From Alphaproteobacteria bacterium UBA6178 (GTDB taxonomy: Bacteria > Pseudomonadota > Alphaproteobacteria > Rickettsiales > UBA3002), in NCBI GenBank assembly GCA_002422205.1, contig DITS01000050.1, forward strand, positions 1 to 42,770: a stretch of DNA of 42,770 nt, in the 5' to 3' direction. This document shows, piece after piece, positions 34,358-42,634 of this stretch (positions are counted from its first letter, which is position 1; each line of letters opens with the position of its first letter). The notes below the pieces were generated by a model. The model was not told the origin of the DNA, made no database searches, and saw nothing but the letters and a program-made list of their open reading frames with translations. The position numbers and the translations under genes are program-made.

Positions 34358-35407
34358 CTATTGCGGCAGTTGCTGCGTGAATACCAGATAACCAGAAGTC
34401 AGCACCACCCAAAGCAGTGATAATGGTAAGAATATTTTCCAGCCTAAACGCATGAGCTGATCGTAGCGATAACGTGGGAAAGTGGCGCGCACCCATAAAA
34501 AGACGAAGAGCAACGCACAGATTTTTAAGGCAAACCAGATGACACCGGGGATGAAACTCAGCCATTCGCACGGGGCTTGCCAGCCACCGAGGAATAAAAT
34601 CACTCCGATACCGCTCATCAGAATCATATTCATATATTCGCCAAGGAAGAAGAGCGCGAAGGCCATGGAGGAATATTCAACGTTATAGCCCGCAACCAGC
34701 TCGCCTTCCGCTTCGGGTAAGTCGAATGGCAGGCGGTTGGTTTCGGCCAGTGCCGAGATAAAATACACCACAAACATGGGGAACAGGCCGGAGAAGACAA
34801 ACCAGTTGAATATGCCACCCGATTGCGCGGCAATAATATCACCCAGATTGAGCGAGCCGACCATTAGCAGTACGGTTACAATGACAAAGCCGATGGACAC
34901 TTCGTAGGATACCATTTGCGCAGCAGAGCGGATGGCACCCAGAAAAGCGTATTTCGAGTTACTGGCCCAACCGGACATGATGATGCCATAGACGCCGAGT
35001 GATGAAATCGCGAATAAATACAGAATGCCGACATTAATATCGGCAATGACGAATTCGGCAGAGAGCGGCACCACGGCCCAGCCGAGCAGCGCCAACATAA
35101 AAGTGATCACGGGTGCGAGCAGGAAAATGACGGTATTGGCCTGTGTGGGGATGATGGTTTCTTTTAGAAAGAGTTTTAACCCGTCAGCAAATGGCTGTAG
35201 CAACCCGAAAGGCCCCACCACATTCGGCCCTTTGCGCATTTGCATAGACGCTATCACTTTACGCTCAAAATAGGTAAGCATTGCCATGCTGATGAGCAGC
35301 GGTACCGTAACCAGCAAAATGCTCAAGGTGATATTGATGACTGGCATGAGGTAATTCAGCCATTCAGGAATGGTTTCGCTCGTATTAAAGAAGGTGATAC
35401 CCGTCAT
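34358..35407 (-). CDS. nuoH: NADH-quinone oxidoreductase subunit H
   Basis: Membrane subunit at the junction with the peripheral arm, forming part of the quinone chamber. Length 349 residues, about eight helices. Typical text: TYFERKVIASMQMRKGPNVV, GPFGLLQPFADGLKLFLKE, SAAQMVSYEVSIGFVIV, FDLPEAEGELVAGYNVEYSS, and RATFPRYRYDQLMRLGWKIF near the end. Acidic loop residues in the EAEGELVAGYNVEYS segment are conserved. One base separates it from nuoG. Confidence 0.97.
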   Translation of the reverse strand: MTGITFFNTSETIPEWLNYLMPVINITLSILLVTVPLLISMAMLTYFERKVIASMQMRKGPNVVGPFGLLQPFADGLKLFLKETIIPTQANTVIFLLAPVITFMLALLGWAVVPLSAEFVIADINVGILYLFAISSLGVYGIIMSGWASNSKYAFLGAIRSAAQMVSYEVSIGFVIVTVLLMVGSLNLGDIIAAQSGGIFNWFVFSGLFPMFVVYFISALAETNRLPFDLPEAEGELVAGYNVEYSSMAFALFFLGEYMNMILMSGIGVILFLGGWQAPCEWLSFIPGVIWFALKICALLFVFLWVRATFPRYRYDQLMRLGWKIFLPLSLLWVVLTSGYLVFTQQLPQ

Positions 35408-35408
35408 G

Positions 35409-37478
35409 TTACGCCGCCTCCTTCACTTCCACTTTCATCTGTGCGATGAGTGTGGTGCAATCGGCCATGGTTTTTGATGCACGGCTGATTGGGTCGGTCA
35501 TGTAATAATTCAGAATCGCTTTTTCGAATTTATCATCTTCGATTGTGAGTGTGCTGTTGGCGCTTGCGGCTTTCCATTTCGCTGGTTTGATTGTGTTGAT
35601 ATGCCCTAATTGCGGAGCAACCTCAACCAGTCGGGCGCGCATTTGCTCTTGCGTGTCATAGGGCAAGCGGTGCCCCAGCGCATCCGATAAGGCGCGGATG
35701 ATTTTCCAATCTTCCTTGGCCATGTTGGGCGGGAAAATGGCGCGGAATGCTTCTTGCGGACGACCCTCCATATTGACATAGATGCCGTCTTTTTCGGTAT
35801 AGGCTGCACCGGGCAGAATCACATCGGCGCGGTGCGCACCGATATCGCCATGATGGCCCTGATAGATAATAAATGCATCGCCGAAATAGCTCATATCGAT
35901 TTCATCGACGCCAAGCAGATAGAGCATTTCGATGTCTTTATGGCCTATCGCATCAATGATACCGGCGATGTCTTTGCCGCCTTTTTGCGGTACAAACCCA
36001 ATATCCAGCCCGCCAACACGCGCGGCAGCGTAGTGCAGCATATTGAAGCCGTTCCAGTCATCGCGCACAACATTGCAATTTTGCGCCAGCAATTTACAGG
36101 CTTGCAGGATGGCTTCACCATCTTCACGCGCTACGGCAGCCGCACCCACGATAATCAGCGGGTGTTTCGCTTTGGATAAGGCTTTTGCTACCTCATGCTT
36201 GCTATCGAGCAATGCATTCAGCGTGGTAGGGTCGGTGCCTAATTGCTTGACCGGATAGGTCAGATCATGCGGTTCGCCCAGATTGAAGATTTGCGCCGCG
36301 TTTCTGAGGTATGCTTTGCGCAGGCGGGTATTGATGAGCGGTGCTTCATGACGCGGATTTGCACCAATAAGCACCACCACATCGGCCAGCTCGACATTGG
36401 CAATGCCGGTATTGAAAAGATAGGATGCGCGATCCGTTGCGTCGATTTTAGCGCCATCCTGACGGCAATCCAGATGCGGTACGCCGAGACTTGTCATTAA
36501 ATCCTTTAGCGCCACCATCGATTCGGTATCGGCCAGATTGCCGGCCAATGCTGCGATATTATCGGCGGGTATGGATTCTATTTTGGCGGCAATGGCCGCG
36601 AAGGCTTGCTCCCATGAGGCTTCTTCCAACCGCCCATCGATACGTATATAGGGGCGGTCTAGCCGTTGGTTGCGCAGGCCATCGCAAGCATAGCGGGATT
36701 TATCGGCCAGCCATTCTTCGTTTACCGCTTCATTCAGGCGCGGAAGCACGCGAAGCACTGACTCACCGCGGGAATCGATGCGGATATTGCTGCCGACTGC
36801 ATCCATCACATCGATGCTTTCGGTTTTTTTCAGCTCCCACGGGCGGGCAACGAAGGCGTAAGGCTTGCTGGTGAGTGCACCGACGGGGCATAAATCGATG
36901 ACATTACCGGATAATTCCGATGCCATTGCTTTTTCGAGGTAGGTGGTGACTTGCATTTCTTCACCGCGATAAATCGCGCCTAAATCCGGCACGCCTGCGA
37001 TATCTTCGGCAAAGCGGATGCAGCGCGTGCAATGGATGCAGCGGGTCATGTGGGTTTTAATCAGCGGGCCCATATATTTGTCTTCGACGGCGCGCTTATG
37101 CTCGTGATACCGGCTTTCGCCATCGCCATAATGCATCGACTGATCCTGCAAATCGCACTCGCCTGCCTGATCGCAGATCGGGCAATCCAGCGGGTGGTTG
37201 ATCAGCAAAAATTCCATGACGCCTTCGCGTGCTTTTTTGACCATCGGCGTTTTGGTGAATACTTCTTGCCCATCGACGGCGGGTAGTGCGCAGGAGGCCT
37301 GTGGTTTTGGCGGTCCCGGTTTTACCTCGACCAGACACATGCGGCAGTTGCCCGCGATTTCCAGTTTTTCATGATAACAAAAACGCGGAATTTCGATGCC
37401 ATGCATATCGCAAACCTGAATGACGCTCATTCCGGTTTCAAATTCATATTCATTTCCATCAATTTTTAATGTGGGCAT
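35409..37478 (-). CDS. nuoG: NADH-quinone oxidoreductase subunit G
   Basis: Large peripheral subunit that carries several iron-sulfur clusters in the electron path. The 2Fe-2S site is in IEIPRFCYHEKLEIAGNCRM and CLVEVKPG; the His-Cys3 site in HPLDCPICDQAGECDLQD; further cysteines in TRCIHCTRCIRFAED and NVIDLCPVGALTSK. A molybdopterin-like domain without cofactor follows. I place the start at 37478 (MPTLKIDGNEYEFE, 689 residues), where the family similarity starts and AAGAGA lies about seven bases upstream; a longer frame to 37499 overlaps nuoF. Length resembles mitochondrial NDUFS1 more than E. coli NuoG. Confidence 0.96.
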   Translation of the reverse strand: MPTLKIDGNEYEFETGMSVIQVCDMHGIEIPRFCYHEKLEIAGNCRMCLVEVKPGPPKPQASCALPAVDGQEVFTKTPMVKKAREGVMEFLLINHPLDCPICDQAGECDLQDQSMHYGDGESRYHEHKRAVEDKYMGPLIKTHMTRCIHCTRCIRFAEDIAGVPDLGAIYRGEEMQVTTYLEKAMASELSGNVIDLCPVGALTSKPYAFVARPWELKKTESIDVMDAVGSNIRIDSRGESVLRVLPRLNEAVNEEWLADKSRYACDGLRNQRLDRPYIRIDGRLEEASWEQAFAAIAAKIESIPADNIAALAGNLADTESMVALKDLMTSLGVPHLDCRQDGAKIDATDRASYLFNTGIANVELADVVVLIGANPRHEAPLINTRLRKAYLRNAAQIFNLGEPHDLTYPVKQLGTDPTTLNALLDSKHEVAKALSKAKHPLIIVGAAAVAREDGEAILQACKLLAQNCNVVRDDWNGFNMLHYAAARVGGLDIGFVPQKGGKDIAGIIDAIGHKDIEMLYLLGVDEIDMSYFGDAFIIYQGHHGDIGAHRADVILPGAAYTEKDGIYVNMEGRPQEAFRAIFPPNMAKEDWKIIRALSDALGHRLPYDTQEQMRARLVEVAPQLGHINTIKPAKWKAASANSTLTIEDDKFEKAILNYYMTDPISRASKTMADCTTLIAQMKVEVKEAA

Positions 37479-37488
37479 TTTATATCTC

Positions 37489-38766
37489 TTACGCTGCAAT
37501 TCGTCGGTAGGCTTTAATTCTCGCTTCCATTTCGGGGCGGAAATGGCGGATTAGGCCTTGAATGGGCCAGGCCGCGGCGTCGCCGAGGGCGCAGATGGTG
37601 TGGCCTTCAATCCGGCGGGTCATGTCTTCGAGTTGGTCAATTTCGGCCAGGGTGGCGTTGCCTTCGACCATGCGCTGCATCATGCGTGCGAGCCAGCCGG
37701 TGCCTTCACGGCAAGGGGTGCATTGGCCGCAGGACTCATGCATATAAAAGGTGGATAGCCGCGTGATGGCTTTGATAATGTCGGTGGATTTATCCATGAC
37801 GATTACGGCTGCCGTGCCGAGGCCAGATTGTACGGCGCGTAAGGAATCAAAGTCCATAAGCACATCGTCGCAGATGGATTTGGGCAGCAACGGCACCGAC
37901 GAGCCACCGGGAATAATCGCCAGCAGGTTATCCCAGCCGCCGCGCACGCCGCCGCAATGTTTGTCGATTAGTTCTTTGAGCGGAATGCCCATTTCTTCTT
38001 CGACATTGCAGGGGTTGTTCACATGGCCGGAAATGCAGAAGACTTTGGTGCCGGTGTTGTTGGGGCGGCCAAGTGCGGCAAACCATGCGGCACCACGGCG
38101 CAGGATGGTGGGCACCACGGCGATGGATTCCACATTATTCACGGTTGTCGGGCAACCCCACACACCGCATGCCGCAGGGAATGGTGGCTTCAAGCGCGGC
38201 TGGCCTTTTTTACCCTCGAGCGATTCGATCAAGGCGGTTTCTTCACCGCAAATATAGGCCCCTGCCCCGCGATGCACATACACATCAAAATCATAGCCGG
38301 AGCCGCAGGCATTTTTGCCAAGCAATCCTGCTTTATACGCTTCCTCGATGGCGTGCTCGAGGCGGTCGGCTTCGAGCACGAATTCGCCACGGATATAGAT
38401 ATAGGCTGCGACTGCACCAATGGCAAAACCACCGATCAGGCAGCCTTCGATGAGTTTATGCGGGTCGTTGCGCATCATTTCACGGTCTTTGCAGGTGCCC
38501 GGCTCACCCTCATCTGCATTCACCACCAAATAGGCGGGGCGACCATCGGATTCTTTGGGCATGAAGGACCATTTCATGCCAGTTGAAAAGCCTGCGCCAC
38601 CACGGCCACGCAGGCCGGAATCTTTAACCTGCTGAATAATGGTATCGCGGCCTTGCGCCAGAATGGCTTTGGTATTGTCCCAGTCACCGCGCGCCTGCGC
38701 GCCTTTCAGCATCCAGTCTTCAATGCCGTATAAATTGGTAAAAATACGATCCTTATCATTCAGCAT
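37489..38766 (-). CDS. nuoF: NADH-quinone oxidoreductase subunit F
   Basis: NADH- and FMN-binding subunit that starts electron transfer. Typical N terminus MLNDKDRIFTNLYGIEDW, glycine-rich NADH site LRGRGGAGFSTGMKW, FMN site YLVVNADEGEPGTCKDRE, GAGAYICGEETALIESLEG, and the N3 cluster motif ESCGQCTPCREG near residue 348 with the fourth Cys in GHTICALGDAAAWP. Length 425 residues. The ATG has GGAG ten bases upstream and lies inside the end of the DUF3298-like gene (11-base overlap). Confidence 0.97.
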   Translation of the reverse strand: MLNDKDRIFTNLYGIEDWMLKGAQARGDWDNTKAILAQGRDTIIQQVKDSGLRGRGGAGFSTGMKWSFMPKESDGRPAYLVVNADEGEPGTCKDREMMRNDPHKLIEGCLIGGFAIGAVAAYIYIRGEFVLEADRLEHAIEEAYKAGLLGKNACGSGYDFDVYVHRGAGAYICGEETALIESLEGKKGQPRLKPPFPAACGVWGCPTTVNNVESIAVVPTILRRGAAWFAALGRPNNTGTKVFCISGHVNNPCNVEEEMGIPLKELIDKHCGGVRGGWDNLLAIIPGGSSVPLLPKSICDDVLMDFDSLRAVQSGLGTAAVIVMDKSTDIIKAITRLSTFYMHESCGQCTPCREGTGWLARMMQRMVEGNATLAEIDQLEDMTRRIEGHTICALGDAAAWPIQGLIRHFRPEMEARIKAYRRIAA

Positions 38767-39541
38767 CGCTTACAGTCTCCAAATAGGATTTCAGGGCCGG
38801 ATCGCCAATAAAGGCATTTGGAATTACCACAGTAACAATGCCAGCCGAATGCGGCGCTACCGAATAAGGGCGAAACGCCAGCGTGACGCCTTTTTTATCG
38901 AGATAAGCGATGCAGCCGTCGCATGCATTGCGATTCACGAAACTATTTTTCTTGGCGTTGAGCACTTCATCCCAATAGCTGCCTTTTTCAACGCCCCCCT
39001 CATAACTGCTGACGATGCTGTCATAAATATGGGCATTAATCGCATCTTGTTGTGACTCATCGAGCATCATTGCCATGGAAAGCGGCTTACCATCGGGCAT
39101 AGCGAAGGTGACTGCATTTTGTGTCGTCATGCCGTGAGCCGCGCCTGCCGGATGATGAAAGGTGGATTGCAACACGCTGAAATAGCGGCTGTCATTGACC
39201 AGCACATCGTAGCTGCTTTCATATAATGTGCTATGGCTATCGGCGTTTTCAGGCTCTGGTGCAGGCTCGCCCAGGCATTGCTCTTTAGAGGCAAGGAATT
39301 TAAGGCGGGTATTAATCCGGCTTTCGATCAGCGGATGCCCTACCCCGTCTTCAATTTGCGGATAGGTCAGGTCAGCTTCGCAACCACAAAAATCCCACAA
39401 TTCGTTTTTCAGCTCGCCTTTGCATTGCTCGCTTTTATCGATGAAATAACCGCGCTGCACCACCACATCGCGCAGTGATATTTGGGCCTGCGCTGTTGTT
39501 GAAACGCAGATAAGAGCCAATGCTATGACAATTTTTTTCAT
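38756..39541 (-). CDS. DUF3298-like secreted protein within nuo operon
   Basis: A 261-residue exported protein with a clear signal peptide (MKKIVIALALICVSTTAQA). Two segments match the DUF3298 / DUF4163 pattern found in RsiV and related envelope proteins: YFSVLQSTFHHPAGAAHGMT followed by FAMPDGKPLSM, and TLAFRPYSVAPHSAGIVTVV near the C terminus. Six cysteines are present in the mature part (40, 52, 54, 89, 207, 210), including a CxC and a CxxC, suggesting disulfides or metal binding. It lies four bases after nuoE and overlaps nuoF by 11 bases. DUF3298 domains have no agreed function; a link with complex I is inference. Confidence 0.72.
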   Translation of the reverse strand: MKKIVIALALICVSTTAQAQISLRDVVVQRGYFIDKSEQCKGELKNELWDFCGCEADLTYPQIEDGVGHPLIESRINTRLKFLASKEQCLGEPAPEPENADSHSTLYESSYDVLVNDSRYFSVLQSTFHHPAGAAHGMTTQNAVTFAMPDGKPLSMAMMLDESQQDAINAHIYDSIVSSYEGGVEKGSYWDEVLNAKKNSFVNRNACDGCIAYLDKKGVTLAFRPYSVAPHSAGIVTVVIPNAFIGDPALKSYLETVSDAE

Positions 39542-39545
39542 TGCG

Positions 39546-40193
39546 CTATCCTGCTTTCTTGGCGGCGAGCGCCTGTTTTTGTGAGCTTAAGCTCGTTAGC
39601 TCCTCAGGCTCGGAGCTGATTCGTCCGGTTTGCGAGCCGGTTTTGGGCATTTCGCCGCGACGTAGGGCAGCCAGCACTTTGCGTGTGGATTGATAATCCA
39701 AATCTTCGAAGAAATGATCCCATTCGGGGGTGGTAATTTCGATCATCGGCGCGTTACAGCATGCGCCGAGGCATTCCACCTCCGTCAGGCCGAATTTGCC
39801 ATCCGGCGTCACTTGACCAAAATCGATGCCGAGTTCGTCGCGGCAAGCGCGCACGACATCATCCGAGCCGCGCAACCAGCATGGGGTGGTAGTGCAGCAT
39901 TGCACATGGAATTCACCCACCGGCGCCAGATTATACATGGTGTAAAAAGTGGCCACTTCGAATACACGGATAAAAGGCATTTCCAGCATATTGGCGATGC
40001 TTTCCACGGCTGCGCGCGGAATCCATCCACCATTTTGCTGCTGTGCCAGCGTCAATAGCGGCATTACCGCGCTTTGTTGGCGGCCTTTGGGGTATTTCTT
40101 GATGATTGCTGTCGCTTTTTTTGCATTCGCAGCGCTAAAAGCGAATTTCTTGGGCTGCAATGCATCCGGCGCGATGTGTCGTGCTCCGCTCAT
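39546..40193 (-). CDS. nuoE: NADH-quinone oxidoreductase subunit E
   Basis: Peripheral subunit with the 2Fe-2S cluster N1a. From the ATG at 40193 (MSGARHIAPDALQPKKFAFS, 215 residues) the ligands are C100 and C105 in CTTTPC and C141 and C145 in CLGAC. GWIPRAAVESIANMLEMPFI and VFEVATFYTMYNL are family hallmarks. A C-terminal tail of about 45 polar residues, ending KQALAAKKAG, is a common alphaproteobacterial extension. I prefer this start to 40220 because it overlaps the upstream stop by one base (TAATG) and matches the family's N terminus. Confidence 0.95.
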   Translation of the reverse strand: MSGARHIAPDALQPKKFAFSAANAKKATAIIKKYPKGRQQSAVMPLLTLAQQQNGGWIPRAAVESIANMLEMPFIRVFEVATFYTMYNLAPVGEFHVQCCTTTPCWLRGSDDVVRACRDELGIDFGQVTPDGKFGLTEVECLGACCNAPMIEITTPEWDHFFEDLDYQSTRKVLAALRRGEMPKTGSQTGRISSEPEELTSLSSQKQALAAKKAG

Positions 40194-40543
40194 TATTGGG
40201 TATCTCCTGATGCATTGCAATCAGTCTGCTTAAACTGTTCTGCATTTCCTTCATAGGGGGCGCAGGGTTTTTCGGTCGGCCCGCCGAGCGCATCTGCGCC
40301 TTCACAGCGCATAAAGGACTGATCCTTTTGCAGAAGGTACGACCACTGATGCCCATCGCAACGTGCGACTTCTACCCAGCCATTTTTAGTTAGCGAGCAG
40401 CCGGTCAGGGCCTTTTGCTCTTCAGCCTTGGCTTTAGGTATGTTGTAACGCAGAATATCGCATGGTTCATGCATGAAACGCGCAGCCGATGCTGCAACAG
40501 GCAGCATAATAATGCTCACTATAATTCCTATTTGTTTCATCAT
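40193..40543 (-). CDS. Small six-cysteine secreted protein within nuo operon
   Basis: Not recognised. A 116-residue product with a signal peptide (MMKQIGIIVSIIMLPVAASA) and a mature part of about 96 residues with six cysteines (28, 49, 62, 80, 94, 109), an even number compatible with three disulfides in the periplasm. Text between the cysteines includes NGWVEVARCDGHQWSYLLQK. It overlaps nuoD by four bases at its start (ATGA) and nuoE by one base at its end (TAATG), so it is translationally coupled to both. Confidence 0.68.
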   Translation of the reverse strand: MMKQIGIIVSIIMLPVAASAARFMHEPCDILRYNIPKAKAEEQKALTGCSLTKNGWVEVARCDGHQWSYLLQKDQSFMRCEGADALGGPTEKPCAPYEGNAEQFKQTDCNASGDTQ

Positions 40544-41718
40544 CGGTCAATCTCTCCAAACACAACGTCAAGCGTGCCGATAATGGCACTGATATCTGCC
40601 AGCATGTGGCCCTTACCGATCACATCCAGACCCTGTAAATGCGCAAAGCCCGGCGCACGAATTTTGCAGCGGTAGGGCTTATTGGTATCATCTGAAACCA
40701 GATACACACCAAATTCGCCCTTAGGCGCTTCTACTGCCACATAGACTTCGCCTGCGGCCACGTGGTAGCCTTCTGAGTAAAGTTTAAAGTGATTAATCAA
40801 CGCTTCCATCGAATGTTTCATCACATCGCGGCGGGGTGGCACAATTTTGGGATCATCGGCAACCACGGACCCTTTGGGTAAGGCAGCGCAGGCTTGCTTA
40901 ATGATTTTGAGGCTTTCGCGCATTTCTTCCATGCGGCAGAGGTAGCGATCATAGCAGTCGCCGTTTTTGCCTATCGGCACGTCAAAATCCATTTTATCAT
41001 AGACTTCGTAGGGCTGCGATTTACGCAGATCCCATGCGACGCCCGAGCCGCGCAGCATCACGCCGGTAAAGCCCCATGCTTGCGCATCATCGGCATTGAT
41101 AACCCCCACATCAACGGTGCGTTGTTTCCAGATGCGGTTTTCGGTGAGCAGGCTTTCCACATCGTCGATGATGGGGCCAAATCCGTCGCAAAATGCGATG
41201 ATTTCCTGCTCCATGCCAGCGGGGATATCCTGATGCACACCGCCGGGGCGGATATAAGCCGAGTGGAAGCGCGCGCCGGATGCGCGTTCATAAAATTCCA
41301 TGATTTTTTCACGCTCTTCGAACATCCATAACAGCGGCGTGGTCGCGCCGATGTCGATCGCTTGTGTGGTGACATTGAGCGTGTGGTTCAGAATGCGGGT
41401 TAACTCCGAAAAAATGACCCGCAGATATTGCGCGCGTGGCGGAATCGGCAACCCAAGCAGTTTTTCGACGGCCATTGAATAGCAATGTTCCTGCACCATG
41501 GGTGAGACATAATCGAGGCGATCAAAATAGGGCAGCGCCTGTAGGTAGGTTTTATGCTCAATCAGTTTTTCAGTGCCGCGATGCAACAGGCCAATATGCG
41601 GATCGGCACGGGTGACGACTTCGCCGTCCATCTCAAGCACCAAACGCAGCACGCCATGCGCAGCGGGATGCTGCGGGCCAAAATTCAATGTCAGTGTTTT
41701 AATATCTACTTCGCTCAT
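40540..41718 (-). CDS. nuoD: NADH-quinone oxidoreductase subunit D
   Basis: 49-kDa-type subunit that shapes the quinone site close to cluster N2. Length 392 residues; separate from nuoC, unlike the fused nuoCD of E. coli. GPQHPAAHG (residues 14-22) is the quinone-proximal histidine loop, and ALPYFDRLDYVSPM carries the conserved Tyr region. RMEEMRESLKIIKQA, YVAVEAPKGEFGVYL and the C terminus ADISAIIGTLDVVFGEIDR match the family. Overlaps of four bases on each side couple it to the two unknown genes flanking it. Confidence 0.97.
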   Translation of the reverse strand: MSEVDIKTLTLNFGPQHPAAHGVLRLVLEMDGEVVTRADPHIGLLHRGTEKLIEHKTYLQALPYFDRLDYVSPMVQEHCYSMAVEKLLGLPIPPRAQYLRVIFSELTRILNHTLNVTTQAIDIGATTPLLWMFEEREKIMEFYERASGARFHSAYIRPGGVHQDIPAGMEQEIIAFCDGFGPIIDDVESLLTENRIWKQRTVDVGVINADDAQAWGFTGVMLRGSGVAWDLRKSQPYEVYDKMDFDVPIGKNGDCYDRYLCRMEEMRESLKIIKQACAALPKGSVVADDPKIVPPRRDVMKHSMEALINHFKLYSEGYHVAAGEVYVAVEAPKGEFGVYLVSDDTNKPYRCKIRAPGFAHLQGLDVIGKGHMLADISAIIGTLDVVFGEIDR

Positions 41719-42023
41719 TGTGCGCCTATTTGCTTTTGTTCCATCCAGCGCACTTCACAGCGCTCGCGCCCGAGTTTTAAAATCGGCTCATGCATTTCTA
41801 TGGGTATCATATTCAGCTTTTGCTCGTCGCGGTAACGCGCCATGCATTGATCGGTGAAGGCTTTATATACATCCGCATCGTCATCGGTTGCGCGGTGGCC
41901 CATGGTGGGCTCAGTGATAGCGGCTTTTTGCTCAGGCGTTGCGGGCGTGGGGATGGCGCGGGTTACCAGATATAAACCCGCTGCAATGGATATGACCACC
42001 ATCAGTAAAATCAACTTCATCAT
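41715..42023 (-). CDS. Small membrane-anchored protein within nuo operon
   Basis: Not recognised. 102 residues with a single N-terminal hydrophobic helix (about residues 3-20), then a Pro/Thr-rich stretch and a hydrophilic domain with two cysteines (60 and 89) in DQCMARYRDEQKLNM and GRERCEVRW, spaced 29 apart, which could form a disulfide if the domain is periplasmic. It overlaps nuoC and nuoD by four bases each (ATGA at both ends), so its expression is tied to complex I. Confidence 0.65.
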   Translation of the reverse strand: MMKLILLMVVISIAAGLYLVTRAIPTPATPEQKAAITEPTMGHRATDDDADVYKAFTDQCMARYRDEQKLNMIPIEMHEPILKLGRERCEVRWMEQKQIGAQ

Positions 42024-42634
42024 GCCGCATTCCCTTTCGCTTTTTCATCGCCGGGTAATTCATAGCCCTCAGACCCTTCCCATGGGCTGAGGAAATCAAA
42101 GCGGCGGAATGCCTGTGGCAATTTTACCGGCTCATAAATCACGCGCTTTTGCTCTTCGTCATAACGCATTTCGACATAACCGGTCAGCGGAAAATCTTTG
42201 CGTTGCGGGTGCCCGTCGAAGCCATAATCGGTCAGGATACGGCGCAAATCGGGATGGTTGGCAAAATAGACGCCATATAAATCCCATACTTCACGCTCGA
42301 ACCAGTTGGCGCTGGGAAATTGCGGCACCACGGATGGTACCGGTGAGGCCTCGTCTGTGGTTAGCTTTACACGGATACGCTGGTTGTGCTTCAGGCTGAG
42401 CAAATGATACACAACCTCGAAACGCTCAGGACGGTTGGGATAATCGGCGCCGCATACATCAATCAGGGTTTTGAACAGGCAATTGGGATCATCTCGCAGA
42501 AAGGATATCACCCGATTCACCGATTCACGGCGGATGATCAATGTCAGCTCATCTAATACGCAGACCGTGTCCAGCACGCCGCTGGATAGCTCGTACTTCA
42601 GATACTGGCCTAATTCTTCCAGAGTTTCTTTCAT
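42020..42634 (-). CDS. nuoC: NADH-quinone oxidoreductase subunit C
   Basis: 30-kDa-type peripheral subunit that contacts NuoD. The family text is intact: LIDVCGADYPNRPERFEVVY, VPSVVPQFPSANWFEREVWD followed by LYGVYFANHPDLRRIL, DYGFDGHPQRKDFPLTG and YVEMRYDEEQKRV. I start it at 42634 (MKETLEELGQYL, 204 residues); a longer frame to 42754 re-reads nuoB. The start overlaps the nuoB stop by four bases (ATGA). Confidence 0.95.
   Translation of the reverse strand: MKETLEELGQYLKYELSSGVLDTVCVLDELTLIIRRESVNRVISFLRDDPNCLFKTLIDVCGADYPNRPERFEVVYHLLSLKHNQRIRVKLTTDEASPVPSVVPQFPSANWFEREVWDLYGVYFANHPDLRRILTDYGFDGHPQRKDFPLTGYVEMRYDEEQKRVIYEPVKLPQAFRRFDFLSPWEGSEGYELPGDEKAKGNAA

Noticed and set aside
33983..34420. 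Open frame of 145 codons opposite the SIMPL gene and nuoH
   Set aside because: Antisense to two supported genes and without protein-like features.
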